A DNA stretch of 7,541 bases from Methanobacteriaceae archaeon (GTDB lineage: Archaea; Methanobacteriota; Methanobacteria; Methanobacteriales; Methanobacteriaceae): NCBI GenBank assembly GCA_030693105.1, contig JAUYBK010000009.1:1-7541 (forward strand), written 5' to 3'. The notes below the pieces were generated by a model. That model saw nothing but the letters and a program-made list of their open reading frames with translations. It did not search any database and was not told where the DNA came from. Numbering within the stretch: position 1 is the first letter of the stretch; the number at the start of each line of letters is the position of its first letter. Positions 1 through 6,455 of the stretch are shown piece after piece. Made by a program: the position numbers and the translations under genes.

Positions 1-142
1 TTGACACGCGAAAATTAAATAGAATATATATTATTTCATCTGATTTTGAATATTTTTCATTGATTAGAGTATAAACTTCCTTAAACTGATTCCATTCAGG
101 TTCATAATTTGATTCATCACCGATGAAGACTTTAACTGCCAT
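1..142 (-). CDS. N-terminal 47 codons of an unidentified protein, cut by the window edge
   Basis: This frame opens with ATG at 142-140 and stays open to the left edge, beginning MAVKVFIGDESNYEPEWNQF. About 47 residues are visible, so the product cannot be identified. The start lies 51 nt after the stop of the 79-residue gene on the same strand, which suggests co-transcription as the last visible member of the left-hand cluster. There is no convincing Shine-Dalgarno motif upstream. The text around 'IIYILFNFRV' loosely resembles the start of some nuclease-related (NERD-like) domains, but too little sequence is present to claim it. Codon use and AT-richness match the neighbouring genes. Confidence 0.55.
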   Translation of the reverse strand, partial: MAVKVFIGDESNYEPEWNQFKEVYTLINEKYSKSDEIIYILFNFRVS

Positions 143-193
143 GATTCTTTTCGTATCCGGTTTGAAAATAACTCTATAATTAACGATTTTTCT

Positions 194-433
194 TCATTGA
201 AACATATACTGTTTAATTATATTTACTACCGCCTTGGTGATTTTATACGGTTCTTGCATATTTGGCTGCTTATCCCACTCTCCAAAAATTTGATCTCGGT
301 CGTTTTGGGATATATCTTGCCCATCAATTAATTTATCAAGTTTTATTGCCATATCTCTTACAGAATTGTGATCATATAAATCAGGTAATACTTTTATAAG
401 GGCGATAATACCCTTCCCCTTTCTAACTTTCAT
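194..433 (-). CDS. Small hypothetical protein, 79 aa
   Basis: I do not recognise this protein. It is a small, charged, soluble polypeptide with no signal peptide or membrane segment. It starts MKVRKGKGIIALIKVLPDLY and contains a predicted helical stretch with DHNSVRDMAIKLDKLI near residues 21-36. It lies 70 nt after the 891-residue gene and 51 nt before the edge-truncated gene, both in the same direction, so it is probably part of the same transcript. No good ribosome-binding site precedes the ATG. An AT-rich TAATATTAAAATA stretch about 30-40 nt upstream could be a separate archaeal-type promoter. The small size and placement beside another gene would suit an antitoxin-like or accessory partner, but nothing in the sequence proves that. 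Confidence 0.6.
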   Translation of the reverse strand: MKVRKGKGIIALIKVLPDLYDHNSVRDMAIKLDKLIDGQDISQNDRDQIFGEWDKQPNMQEPYKITKAVVNIIKQYMFQ

Positions 434-503
434 AATCTACGTTCATGGGTTGTTACTATTTTAATATTACGAAGAAACTGTTAAGTCACCACGCAATGGA
501 GTG

Positions 504-3179
504 TCAACTGCTATGAAATAAAATTGAAAATATATCAATTCCATCTGATGATGCTATTGCAATTGCATTGAGCTTCTCAGAAATATCGAACCAATTCACA
601 TCGTTATTGAAAATAATCTTATTTAATAGAGTTCCACTCTTATCAAAAATTGAAAATTCTTTTCCATCAGAAATGAAAAATAGTTGTTTATTGTTGTGAT
701 ATTCAGCAAGAATCTTTCGATTCGCAAGTTTGTATTTATTTAAGATTTTCCCTTTATCTATAAAATAAATATATCCATCTTCACTTTTAATTACTAAATT
801 TTCGCCATCATTAGATAAAATTATTTCGTTAATTTGATGCGAACTAATTTTATGATGCCAGATTACTTGATTTTGCATATTTAAACAAAATAAATCACCA
901 GAATAGCATCCTAATAGAATATATTTTGAATCTGGGGATATTTTTAAAGCTCTAATGTCATTAAATGGTTTGACAATTACTTCCATTTTCACATTAATTG
1001 AGCCTTCTTCACCTTGAAATTCATCTATGACTATCTTACCATTTTCATCATCAACAATTAATATATCACTTCTACCATCATCTATTTCCAGGTATCCCAA
1101 TCCGTCTTCATCATCAAGTCTTATAGAAATAGAGTTTTTATCCGTAGAAACATATATCGCCTTACCGTCATCGCATTTTCCAATTTTTGCATTTTTCACC
1201 CAATCAATACCATATTTTTTTTCTATAAATTCTAAGAGTTTATCATTATCGTTTCCTGGGATTTCATCCCATCTAAACAAATGCTCTTCTTCAACTGGTT
1301 CTTTTGGGCAAATCCATTTGATCAGCTCTTTTTTACCTTTGTCAATTAAATATGCTGTATCTTTAATAGCATATAAAATCAAACCTGTATCAGATATAGA
1401 CATATCCTTGAAATTATATTTATCCAAAATTTTAGTATCATAATCCCATACTAAATCTCCAGCACCATTGAAATTTCTTATTTTAGAATCAACTGACCAA
1501 ATTACAAATAAATTTGAATTAAATGAACTAAACCTAACATAAGAATTGAAATTGAAATTAGATACTTCTGCTCCATGATTATTTATAAACCACAATTTTG
1601 TATGTACACTATCCTCTGATTCCCATTTGGTTGTATGAACTATGATTGTTTTATCAACACAACAAATATTATTAATAGTATCAAGATAATGAATTTTCCA
1701 TTCAGTTTCAAAAAATTCATTTGTTTTAATAAGATTATATGGCTTTTGAGAACCATCTAAATATATTAGTTTGTTATCTATGAACCTTATAAGGCTGGGT
1801 TTCTTTTGAGTTTTTAAATTCTTAATAAATTTTAATGATACAGAACTATTCATAGGATTTATTAAAAATGAATTCTCTTTGTTTTTTCGAGAACGTAGTT
1901 TAGGCAATACTTCATTCGATTGGTTAGGATATTTAGTGAAAAATTGTTGTATTATATTCTCTACACAATCTTTTTTTCCTTGTTCCTTATATAAACTAAT
2001 TAATTTCCTATAAGCTCTAAATACATCTTTTTCAATAGTTTGCTTTGTAAGTTTTATCTCATCGTCAGGAGCTTTGAGCCGTTTGTAAAATTTCTCAGCA
2101 ATATCTATTGCTTTTTCCCAATAATCTATCGCTTCAGCATATTTTTCTAACTGATATTTTGTTTTAGCAATACATTTACAGTGAAATATATCCTCATGAT
2201 CATCAACAATATTTTTATATATTTCTATCTTATTGTTCTCAATTTTAGCAATAAATTCATAAGTTACTCCATAATCACTTTCTAGAATTACCTTGGTTTT
2301 TTCATCGTTGAGACCGAATATAAAAATAGTTCTTTCAACGGAAATCTTTATTGTTTTGCTATCAATTATTTCAACTCTTGGTATTTGTGTATAATCTAAT
2401 CCAGTAATTCTATTAAGAATTTTTAAGAGTCTCTCTTTATTAGTTCCTAGAATATCATCCCAACTAAACATAAATTTATCAGTAATTATATAAGCCTGTG
2501 AAAAAAGAGATTCTGCTTCTGCATATTGTTTATTATCAAATTTTGATTGAGCTGCACTAAATAGTCTCATTCGTTTACGAATTTCACTTTCTTTAATACT
2601 TCCCACTATTAGATTCCCATCTAAATCAATGCAATATGAATCTTCATCATATCTATTCGCAGATAAATATATCGTATTATTATCTAAAAATTCAATTACA
2701 TGTATTAAAACTCTTGAATGATTATTTTTTACCCAACGTAATTTAGTCTCATTTATATTAAAGCAATAAATTTTATCTTCAGGAATAGCTGTTGTAACTA
2801 TCAGAATAGAGTTATTCTCACAAAACTCTGATCCAAAAATATTTGAATTAAACGTATATATGAATAGTTCCTGACTTTCTTTGCTAAATAAATAATATTC
2901 TTTATTGCCACATAATATAACCCGCCCATCATCAGAAACAAAAGCGTTAGTAGATGAGTTAAGTTTTATAAATTCTTTTTCCCATAATATTTTCGATTTA
3001 TTTTCTATAAGGTATAATTTACCAGGAATTTTAATTGTGTTTCCATCTTTATTTTCCATACCATGAGAACTACTAAATGCAACAATATAATTCTCATTTT
3101 TGGATTGGTAATAGTGACTGGAAATATAATGGTCATCTATTATTAAATCTCCATTTTTATTTACTTGTATTTTCGACAT
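504..3179 (-). CDS. 891-aa beta-propeller/TPR protein with a duplicated WDxIxG module
   Basis: A large multidomain protein, probably a cytoplasmic scaffold or sensor, since no signal peptide or membrane span is seen. Residues about 1-195 form PQQ/WD-like propeller blades (for example VSDDGRVILCGNKEYYLF, CIDLDGNL). Residues about 203-235 are TPR-like (NKQYAEAESLFSQAY). A module beginning FSWDDILG spans about 238-321. A second TPR-like stretch at about 335-420 contains EKYAEAIDYWEKAI. Further blades occupy about 455-625. A second copy of the module, beginning FRWDEIPGNDND, spans about 635-719, and a last propeller section (SPDSKYILLGCYSGDLFCL, DGYIYFID) fills 735-891. The start is supported by GGTG six bases before ATG. 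It follows the nuclease-like gene by 47 nt. No catalytic motif was seen, so the function is unknown. Recognition, protein-scaffold or regulatory roles fit these folds. Confidence 0.9.
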   Translation of the reverse strand: MSKIQVNKNGDLIIDDHYISSHYYQSKNENYIVAFSSSHGMENKDGNTIKIPGKLYLIENKSKILWEKEFIKLNSSTNAFVSDDGRVILCGNKEYYLFSKESQELFIYTFNSNIFGSEFCENNSILIVTTAIPEDKIYCFNINETKLRWVKNNHSRVLIHVIEFLDNNTIYLSANRYDEDSYCIDLDGNLIVGSIKESEIRKRMRLFSAAQSKFDNKQYAEAESLFSQAYIITDKFMFSWDDILGTNKERLLKILNRITGLDYTQIPRVEIIDSKTIKISVERTIFIFGLNDEKTKVILESDYGVTYEFIAKIENNKIEIYKNIVDDHEDIFHCKCIAKTKYQLEKYAEAIDYWEKAIDIAEKFYKRLKAPDDEIKLTKQTIEKDVFRAYRKLISLYKEQGKKDCVENIIQQFFTKYPNQSNEVLPKLRSRKNKENSFLINPMNSSVSLKFIKNLKTQKKPSLIRFIDNKLIYLDGSQKPYNLIKTNEFFETEWKIHYLDTINNICCVDKTIIVHTTKWESEDSVHTKLWFINNHGAEVSNFNFNSYVRFSSFNSNLFVIWSVDSKIRNFNGAGDLVWDYDTKILDKYNFKDMSISDTGLILYAIKDTAYLIDKGKKELIKWICPKEPVEEEHLFRWDEIPGNDNDKLLEFIEKKYGIDWVKNAKIGKCDDGKAIYVSTDKNSISIRLDDEDGLGYLEIDDGRSDILIVDDENGKIVIDEFQGEEGSINVKMEVIVKPFNDIRALKISPDSKYILLGCYSGDLFCLNMQNQVIWHHKISSHQINEIILSNDGENLVIKSEDGYIYFIDKGKILNKYKLANRKILAEYHNNKQLFFISDGKEFSIFDKSGTLLNKIIFNNDVNWFDISEKLNAIAIASSDGIDIFSILFHSS

Positions 3180-3185
3180 TTATTG

Positions 3186-3189
3186 CACC
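3186..3189 (-). promoter_or_regulatory. Ribosome-binding motif GGTG for the 891-aa gene
   Basis: GATGGTGCAATAAATG on the minus strand puts GGTG six bases before the ATG at 3179. It is complementary to the CACC of the 16S rRNA 3' end and supports this start over later internal methionines. The match is short, so it is only moderate evidence. Confidence 0.45.
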
Positions 3190-3226
3190 ATCAATAGTTT
3201 CAGAGGTAACTATTTCTCCAAGTATG

Positions 3227-4276
3227 TTAACTTAATGATATCAGTTCAGGGAATGAAAATGCCCGTTTTAATCGTCCTTTATCATATCCGATGGTTTTAG
3301 TCATAAAATATTCCATCATTATGTTTTTATTGTTTTTATTTTCGTTTGATAAATTGCAATTTGAAATATAATCATAAATCTCTTCCCATGTAATGCGTAT
3401 AAATTTCCTTCTCGGTCCCTCATTGATATGTTTTTTGAAAACTAACTCAATATCCTTTTCTTCCCCAGCCAATACTAGATTCACAAGATAAAAATCTAAA
3501 GATAGTTGTTTAGCTATCCAAGTTCCAAGCAACCAAAATCGCATCAGCTCATATTTTTTGGCAACTATCGCAACTGTTTTATAATCAGATTGAAATACAG
3601 TGGTAAACCAGTTATTTCCGCCTGTTTCATATTTCTTAGAATTGCCGTTGCGGGGGGTGTTTTCATTTTTTGCAGCGAATTTTGCTTCTATAAAGAATAA
3701 CACTTTATCACTTAATACAATTAAATCGGGTTCAGAACCTAAATGAGTTTTCTCTCCAAATTCCTTTCTCACCTTTTCTAGCTCATTCCATCTGCCTTTT
3801 TCAGATAATGAATATGACCAATAAATTACTTTTGGATTCGAAATAAGTTCATTTTTAGTATGTGATAAAATAATCTTGGTCAAAAAAGTACCCAATAAAT
3901 CATTATTTCTTTCCAAAAATCTAAAAACGTTCCAGCTAACAGCATCTTCACTGTTGACAGAATAAAACGGTGCATAGAACCTTTTCACCCCCTTTATTCC
4001 CTCAAGAAGACTCTTGTCATCTTCATCATACCAAAGTAAATTATCTTTAATATCATTGTATAAAAAACTGGTTGGTGATATAAAGATTTTGTGCTCTTTA
4101 CAAAAATATTGATCGAAATCTACGTCATAATCTTTTCCTTTAATTAAATAGGATCCTAAATTTTTTTGAATATTTCCTGTCATTAGTTCAACAAGTGTTC
4201 CACAATCCTTGACAGGACATTCAATTTTTCCATCCTTTTTTACGTTATTTTCTTTCAGTTCTTTAATACCGAGCAT
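3227..4276 (-). CDS. PD-(D/E)xK nuclease-like protein with N-terminal zinc-knuckle residues, 349 aa
   Basis: This is probably a nuclease of the PD-(D/E)xK superfamily. The core motif is visible as SEPDLIVL (D184) followed by FFIEAK (E197, K199), separated by a short beta-hairpin, as in restriction-endonuclease folds. E110 or D111 in an upstream helix (NSEDAVSWNVF) may be the additional acidic residue. The N-terminus has C20-x4-C25 and C59-x2-H62, a likely zinc-binding site. The rest of the nuclease domain runs to about residue 305 (WFTTVFQSDYKTVAIV, FIRITWEEIYDYI). An in-frame stop lies shortly upstream of the ATG and no better start exists. It is 53 nt after the 230-residue gene and 47 nt before the propeller gene. 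A restriction, defence or DNA-repair nuclease is plausible. The specificity is unknown, and I saw no methyltransferase or motor partner in the window. Confidence 0.9.
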   Translation of the reverse strand: MLGIKELKENNVKKDGKIECPVKDCGTLVELMTGNIQKNLGSYLIKGKDYDVDFDQYFCKEHKIFISPTSFLYNDIKDNLLWYDEDDKSLLEGIKGVKRFYAPFYSVNSEDAVSWNVFRFLERNNDLLGTFLTKIILSHTKNELISNPKVIYWSYSLSEKGRWNELEKVRKEFGEKTHLGSEPDLIVLSDKVLFFIEAKFAAKNENTPRNGNSKKYETGGNNWFTTVFQSDYKTVAIVAKKYELMRFWLLGTWIAKQLSLDFYLVNLVLAGEEKDIELVFKKHINEGPRRKFIRITWEEIYDYISNCNLSNENKNNKNIMMEYFMTKTIGYDKGRLKRAFSFPELISLS

Positions 4277-4329
4277 TTCTAAAAACCTATTTTTAATGTA
4301 GTCTTTCCTTCAATCTCATTTGCATGTTA

Positions 4330-5022
4330 TTACTGTACCAACGAATGGCATTCTGGCATTAGGTCTGTCACGCTTAAAATTTTACTGAATAACTCTTCTG
4401 TTTCTTTTGAAAATAGCGGAATTTCTTTCGCCTCTGTGTCTGAATGTTTATGGATAGATGATGATGTTCGATTATTATCAACTTTGTAGCCGTAAATATA
4501 ATCTCCATTGAATATTTGTTCATAAGTAATCTGGTTAAATAAGGCGTCAAGACAATTACTATCAATACTCAATTGCACCAATGAATCAAAATGATTATTT
4601 ATGGCATCTATGAAAGTTTCAGGAAGTTTCCCCATATCTGTTAATTCATAAATTATACTCCTAATGTTTTCTTTTGGATACCATAACTCCCAAGAAGGAT
4701 TCACTTTAATTATGTGTTCTTCAAAAGATAATTTTTTACGAGCTTCTTCAGGTGAAACTTTCGGCAGTCTATGGTATTCAGGTCGAATGGAAGGATATAC
4801 TCGATTTGGCGTTGTTATATGAGAATAAATTCCATCTTCTTTATGAATAATCGTAACATGTTTTCCTTCTGCCGCCTTAAATCCAACAATTAGATTCCCC
4901 TTAACATTTTTTTCTGTAAAAAAGTCAAAATTCTTTCCTTCACAATTGAGCTTATTATTTCTTTTGGATTTTTTTTTGGTCATCAAAACAGAATAGTAAT
5001 ATAACAAAATAAAGATATTCAT
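4330..5022 (-). CDS. Hypothetical protein, up to 230 aa, first gene of the left-hand cluster
   Basis: I do not recognise this family. The body is soluble and mixed in character, with a basic start (MTKKKSKRNNK), a beta-rich stretch around residues 43-75 (NLIVGFKAAEGKHVTIIH), a SPEEARKKLSFEEHI helix, and a C-terminal acidic helix (SKETEELFSKIL). Two starts are possible. ATG at 5022 adds a hydrophobic 13-residue leader, while ATG at 4983 begins MTKKKSKRN and gives 217 residues. Neither has a clear ribosome-binding site. A TTTTATA box about 26-30 nt before 5022 would place transcription start almost at that codon, giving a leaderless message. The gene follows the HD-tail copy at 5099-5275 directly and leads a run of five same-strand genes with 47-70 nt gaps. 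Confidence 0.75.
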   Translation of the reverse strand: MNIFILLYYYSVLMTKKKSKRNNKLNCEGKNFDFFTEKNVKGNLIVGFKAAEGKHVTIIHKEDGIYSHITTPNRVYPSIRPEYHRLPKVSPEEARKKLSFEEHIIKVNPSWELWYPKENIRSIIYELTDMGKLPETFIDAINNHFDSLVQLSIDSNCLDALFNQITYEQIFNGDYIYGYKVDNNRTSSSIHKHSDTEAKEIPLFSKETEELFSKILSVTDLMPECHSLVQ

Positions 5023-5047
5023 ACTATTTTCTGAACGGTGATACCCC

Positions 5048-5058
5048 GTATAAAACGA
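5048..5058 (-). promoter_or_regulatory. Possible TATA box for the left-hand gene cluster
   Basis: On the minus strand this reads CGTTTTATACG, centred about 30 nt before the ATG at 5022. In an archaeon this would start transcription within a few bases of that codon. No purine-rich BRE is obvious, so the call is tentative. Confidence 0.25.
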
Positions 5059-5098
5059 TAATACATGACATCTAATTTCGATTTCTGTCAGTTATTGC

Positions 5099-5275
5099 TA
5101 TCCTCTCCCTCACCCCCGCCGTCCACATATCCCCCCAGTGCAGCAGCAACAGCAGCGGCTCTTCCTTATGCGCCACCGAGCGCCCCTCTGGCACATACAT
5201 TCCATCATGGTAGGCGATCGCCTGCGCCTCGGCATCTGAAAGCGGGATATACTGCGAAAGAAGAACAGACTATCG
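5099..5275 (-). pseudogene. Detached 3' end of HD-phosphohydrolase gene, copy A
   Basis: This is a GC-rich island in AT-rich surroundings. It encodes in one frame SQYIPLSDAEAQAIAYHDGM and continues through HKEEPLLLLLHWGDMWTA to GVRER, nearly identical to residues 105-156 of the HD protein at 6812-7285. It has no start codon. A one-base deletion and several substitutions sit at its 5' end (5260-5275), with an in-frame TAG there, so it is not a gene. The original stop is also lost, and the frame runs on to a TAG at 5072-5074. It lies between the orphan 92-residue gene and the left-hand cluster. Bases 5117-5188 are identical to the other two copies. The 160 bp on its 5' side (5276-5436) holds no gene that I can support. 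Confidence 0.88.
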
Positions 5276-5436
5276 AAATGAAGGAATATGAGGCATATTG
5301 TAAGGTGTAAAGTATCGGTTGCGGTAAATTCAGAGGGATTGAAATTTCTTCTAAATGGGATTATCTGTCATGTCTGTGGTTCTTTAGCTGCGGTTGTAAT
5401 ATGTGGTTTTATTGAAATATTTTTAAAAAATTTATA

Positions 5437-5715
5437 TTAAATTGTTATATTTCTGTCCACATTGTTCACGTTGAATCTAAGATTTTCTGTTTTTGTATCT
5501 TTACTTAATTTCCTTTCCAGTTTCCGAAATCTTTCGGCTAGTTGTTTATATTTTCTTCTATCTTCAATTGGTTCATCAATTAGTTTTATTACAGAGAGAC
5601 GATCAAATTGTGTATTCATGCCATCAATCATGGCTTCTGCTTGGGTTATTCCATTATTTTCCACAATGTCTAAAAAAGTTTTTAATATGTTATTTATTCC
5701 ATACAAATGAATCAT
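5437..5715 (-). CDS. Orphan small hypothetical protein, 92 aa
   Basis: I do not recognise this protein. It begins MIHLYGINNILKTFLDIVEN, has a helical N-terminal half (TQAEAMIDGMNTQFDRL), and a strongly charged helix that is a coiled-coil candidate at about residues 50-75 (EDRRKYKQLAERFRKLERKL). The tail is Asn-rich. No signal peptide or membrane segment is present. The start is well supported by GGTGAT three bases before the ATG and a TATA-like box upstream, so it is probably expressed from its own promoter. It is the only gene between HD-tail copies B and A. A coiled-coil regulator, an antitoxin, or one half of a lost pair are possible readings. None is demonstrated. Confidence 0.6.
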   Translation of the reverse strand: MIHLYGINNILKTFLDIVENNGITQAEAMIDGMNTQFDRLSVIKLIDEPIEDRRKYKQLAERFRKLERKLSKDTKTENLRFNVNNVDRNITI

Positions 5716-5718
5716 TTA

Positions 5719-5724
5719 ATCACC
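5719..5724 (-). promoter_or_regulatory. Ribosome-binding site GGTGAT for the 92-aa gene
   Basis: The minus strand reads GGTGATTAAATG. GGTGAT matches the complement of the 16S rRNA 3' end and is three bases from the ATG at 5715, which decides this start. GGTGAT without a full GGAGG is common in methanogenic archaea. Confidence 0.55.
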
Positions 5725-5745
5725 AATATTCAGTCTAATCACAAC

Positions 5746-5759
5746 TTTAAATAAAACTA
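5746..5759 (-). promoter_or_regulatory. Possible TATA box for the 92-aa gene
   Basis: The minus strand reads AGTTTTATTTAAAG, centred about 35 nt before the ATG at 5715. An archaeal start site 25 nt downstream would lie just before the GGTGAT motif. The motif is degenerate and the region is AT-rich, so confidence is low. Confidence 0.25.
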
Positions 5760-5806
5760 TCGAATATGTCTCGGTTCATCTTTGTTTTGGCTGTTTTGTC
5801 AGAAAA

Positions 5807-5862
5807 TGACCGTCTGCACCTAAAGTCTGTAAAAATTAGGTGTTTAGGTGCAAAGCTGGTCA
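5807..5862. repeat. 56-bp imperfect inverted repeat with a perfect 10-bp stem
   Basis: TGCACCTAAA (5815-5824) is the exact reverse complement of TTTAGGTGCA (5843-5852), separated by 18 bases. An outer pair TGACC (5807-5811) and GGTCA (5858-5862) extends it across a small internal loop. The right side also holds a direct repeat, TTAGGTG twice in a row. It begins 17 nt past the stop of the HD-tail frame of copy B. On the minus strand the hairpin is followed by TTTTCTGACA. It could be a transcription terminator for the toxin-antitoxin block, a regulator site for the 92-residue gene, or a recombination site. Confidence 0.6.
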
Positions 5863-5886
5863 GCAGTCATCGGTCGGCTCAAATTC

Positions 5887-6063
5887 GGATTTCCTTCACC
5901 TTCGCCGTCCACATATCCCCCCAGTGCAGCAGCAACAGCAGCGGCTCTTCCTTATGCGCCACCGAGCGCCCCTCAGGCACGTACATCCCATCATGGTAAG
6001 CGATCGCCTGCGCCTCGGCATCTGAAAGCGGGATATACTGAGAAACAAGATACAGGCTGCGCA
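5887..6063 (-). pseudogene. Detached 3' end of HD-phosphohydrolase gene, copy B
   Basis: This segment encodes RSLYLVSQYIPLSDAE through LLLLLHWGDMWTA, identical in amino acids to residues 99-151 of the HD protein at 6812-7285, then a divergent tail KVKEIRI and a stop at 5879-5881. It has no start codon of its own. The open frame extends upstream only by reading the toxin gene out of frame. It begins 17 nt after the stop of the TumE-like gene. All six base differences from the intact copy within 5903-6063 are synonymous, so the sequence looks as if it came from a selected, functional HD gene. The breakpoint (codon 99) is close to that of copy A. The remaining spacer up to the 92-residue gene contains the inverted repeat and promoter signals only. 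Confidence 0.9.
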
Positions 6064-6080
6064 CACCTATAAATTCCAGA

Positions 6081-6455
6081 TTATTCAGACATAAATTTTT
6101 CAGAAATCTCATCCAGGACTTCATCCATAGTGATTTCTTTTGACTCATACACTCCATCTTTATCGTGTACATGATATGGAAAAGTAGATAATTCCCTGTG
6201 ATGAGGTGCATTATCCCATCTAATTATAAATTCACCCTTTTTTTGCAAATGATATGAATATTTATCACGCTTGATATTTTCACCGGATATTGTGAAATAC
6301 TCAGTAACATAAAGAGTCGAACCATCGATCATTACAACCGTACAATCGAGAAAACCTGAAACTGAAGTGATGAATTCATCATCGATCTCAATATCCCTTA
6401 CAAGAGGTGATGCAGTTAAGGAGGATTTGAGGTCAGCAAGAAAATTCTCAAGCAT
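6081..6455 (-). CDS. tumE: TumE/DUF6516-family toxin of a type II toxin-antitoxin pair, 124 aa
   Basis: I recognise the family from its motifs: DGSTLYVTEYF (residues 44-54), KYSYHLQ (65-71), FIIRWDNAPHH (76-86) and TFPYHVHDKDGV (91-102). RWDNAPHH followed by FPxHxH is the signature of DUF6516, annotated as TumE-type toxins. Its length of 124 residues is normal for the family, and it is cytoplasmic. The biochemical target is not something I can state from the sequence. The conserved histidines could be catalytic. Its ATG overlaps the end of the 105-residue gene by 8 nt, so the two are translationally coupled. AAGGAG lies about 16 bases before the ATG, inside the upstream coding region, and is rather distant for a ribosome site. 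The gene is intact, and the pair sits between the HD gene and HD-tail copy B. Confidence 0.92.
   Translation of the reverse strand: MLENFLADLKSSLTASPLVRDIEIDDEFITSVSGFLDCTVVMIDGSTLYVTEYFTISGENIKRDKYSYHLQKKGEFIIRWDNAPHHRELSTFPYHVHDKDGVYESKEITMDEVLDEISEKFMSE

Noticed and set aside
466..503. Bacterial-type promoter TTGACA upstream of the 79-residue gene
   Set aside because: On the minus strand TTGACA is followed after 18 bases only by a poor TAACAG. It is not convincing, and the other signals in the window look archaeal.
1027..1443. 138-residue plus-strand ORF rich in serine
   Set aside because: It lies wholly inside the well-supported 891-residue gene on the opposite strand, and its low-complexity Ser/Leu/Ile make-up is typical of an antisense shadow.
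3506..3700. 64-residue plus-strand ORF
   Set aside because: It is antisense to the nuclease-like gene, overlaps its catalytic region, and has no start signals or recognisable features.
4374..4565. 63-residue minus-strand ORF in another frame of the 230-residue gene
   Set aside because: It is nested out of frame in a longer, better supported gene and has an unnatural basic, low-complexity tail.
5065..5310. 81-residue plus-strand ORF with a Pro/Ala/Ser-rich sequence, with a similar ORF at 5848-6072
   Set aside because: Both are antisense readings of the HD-tail repeats. They resemble each other only because the repeats do.
5405..5440. T-rich run after the 92-residue gene as a terminator
   Set aside because: A TTTTTT stretch is present, but there is no hairpin and the whole region is AT-rich, so it cannot be separated from background.
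5879..6211. 110-residue minus-strand ORF covering HD copy B
   Set aside because: Its first half is the TumE-like gene read out of frame and only the second half is HD-derived. It has no ribosome site, so it is annotated as an HD fragment rather than a gene.
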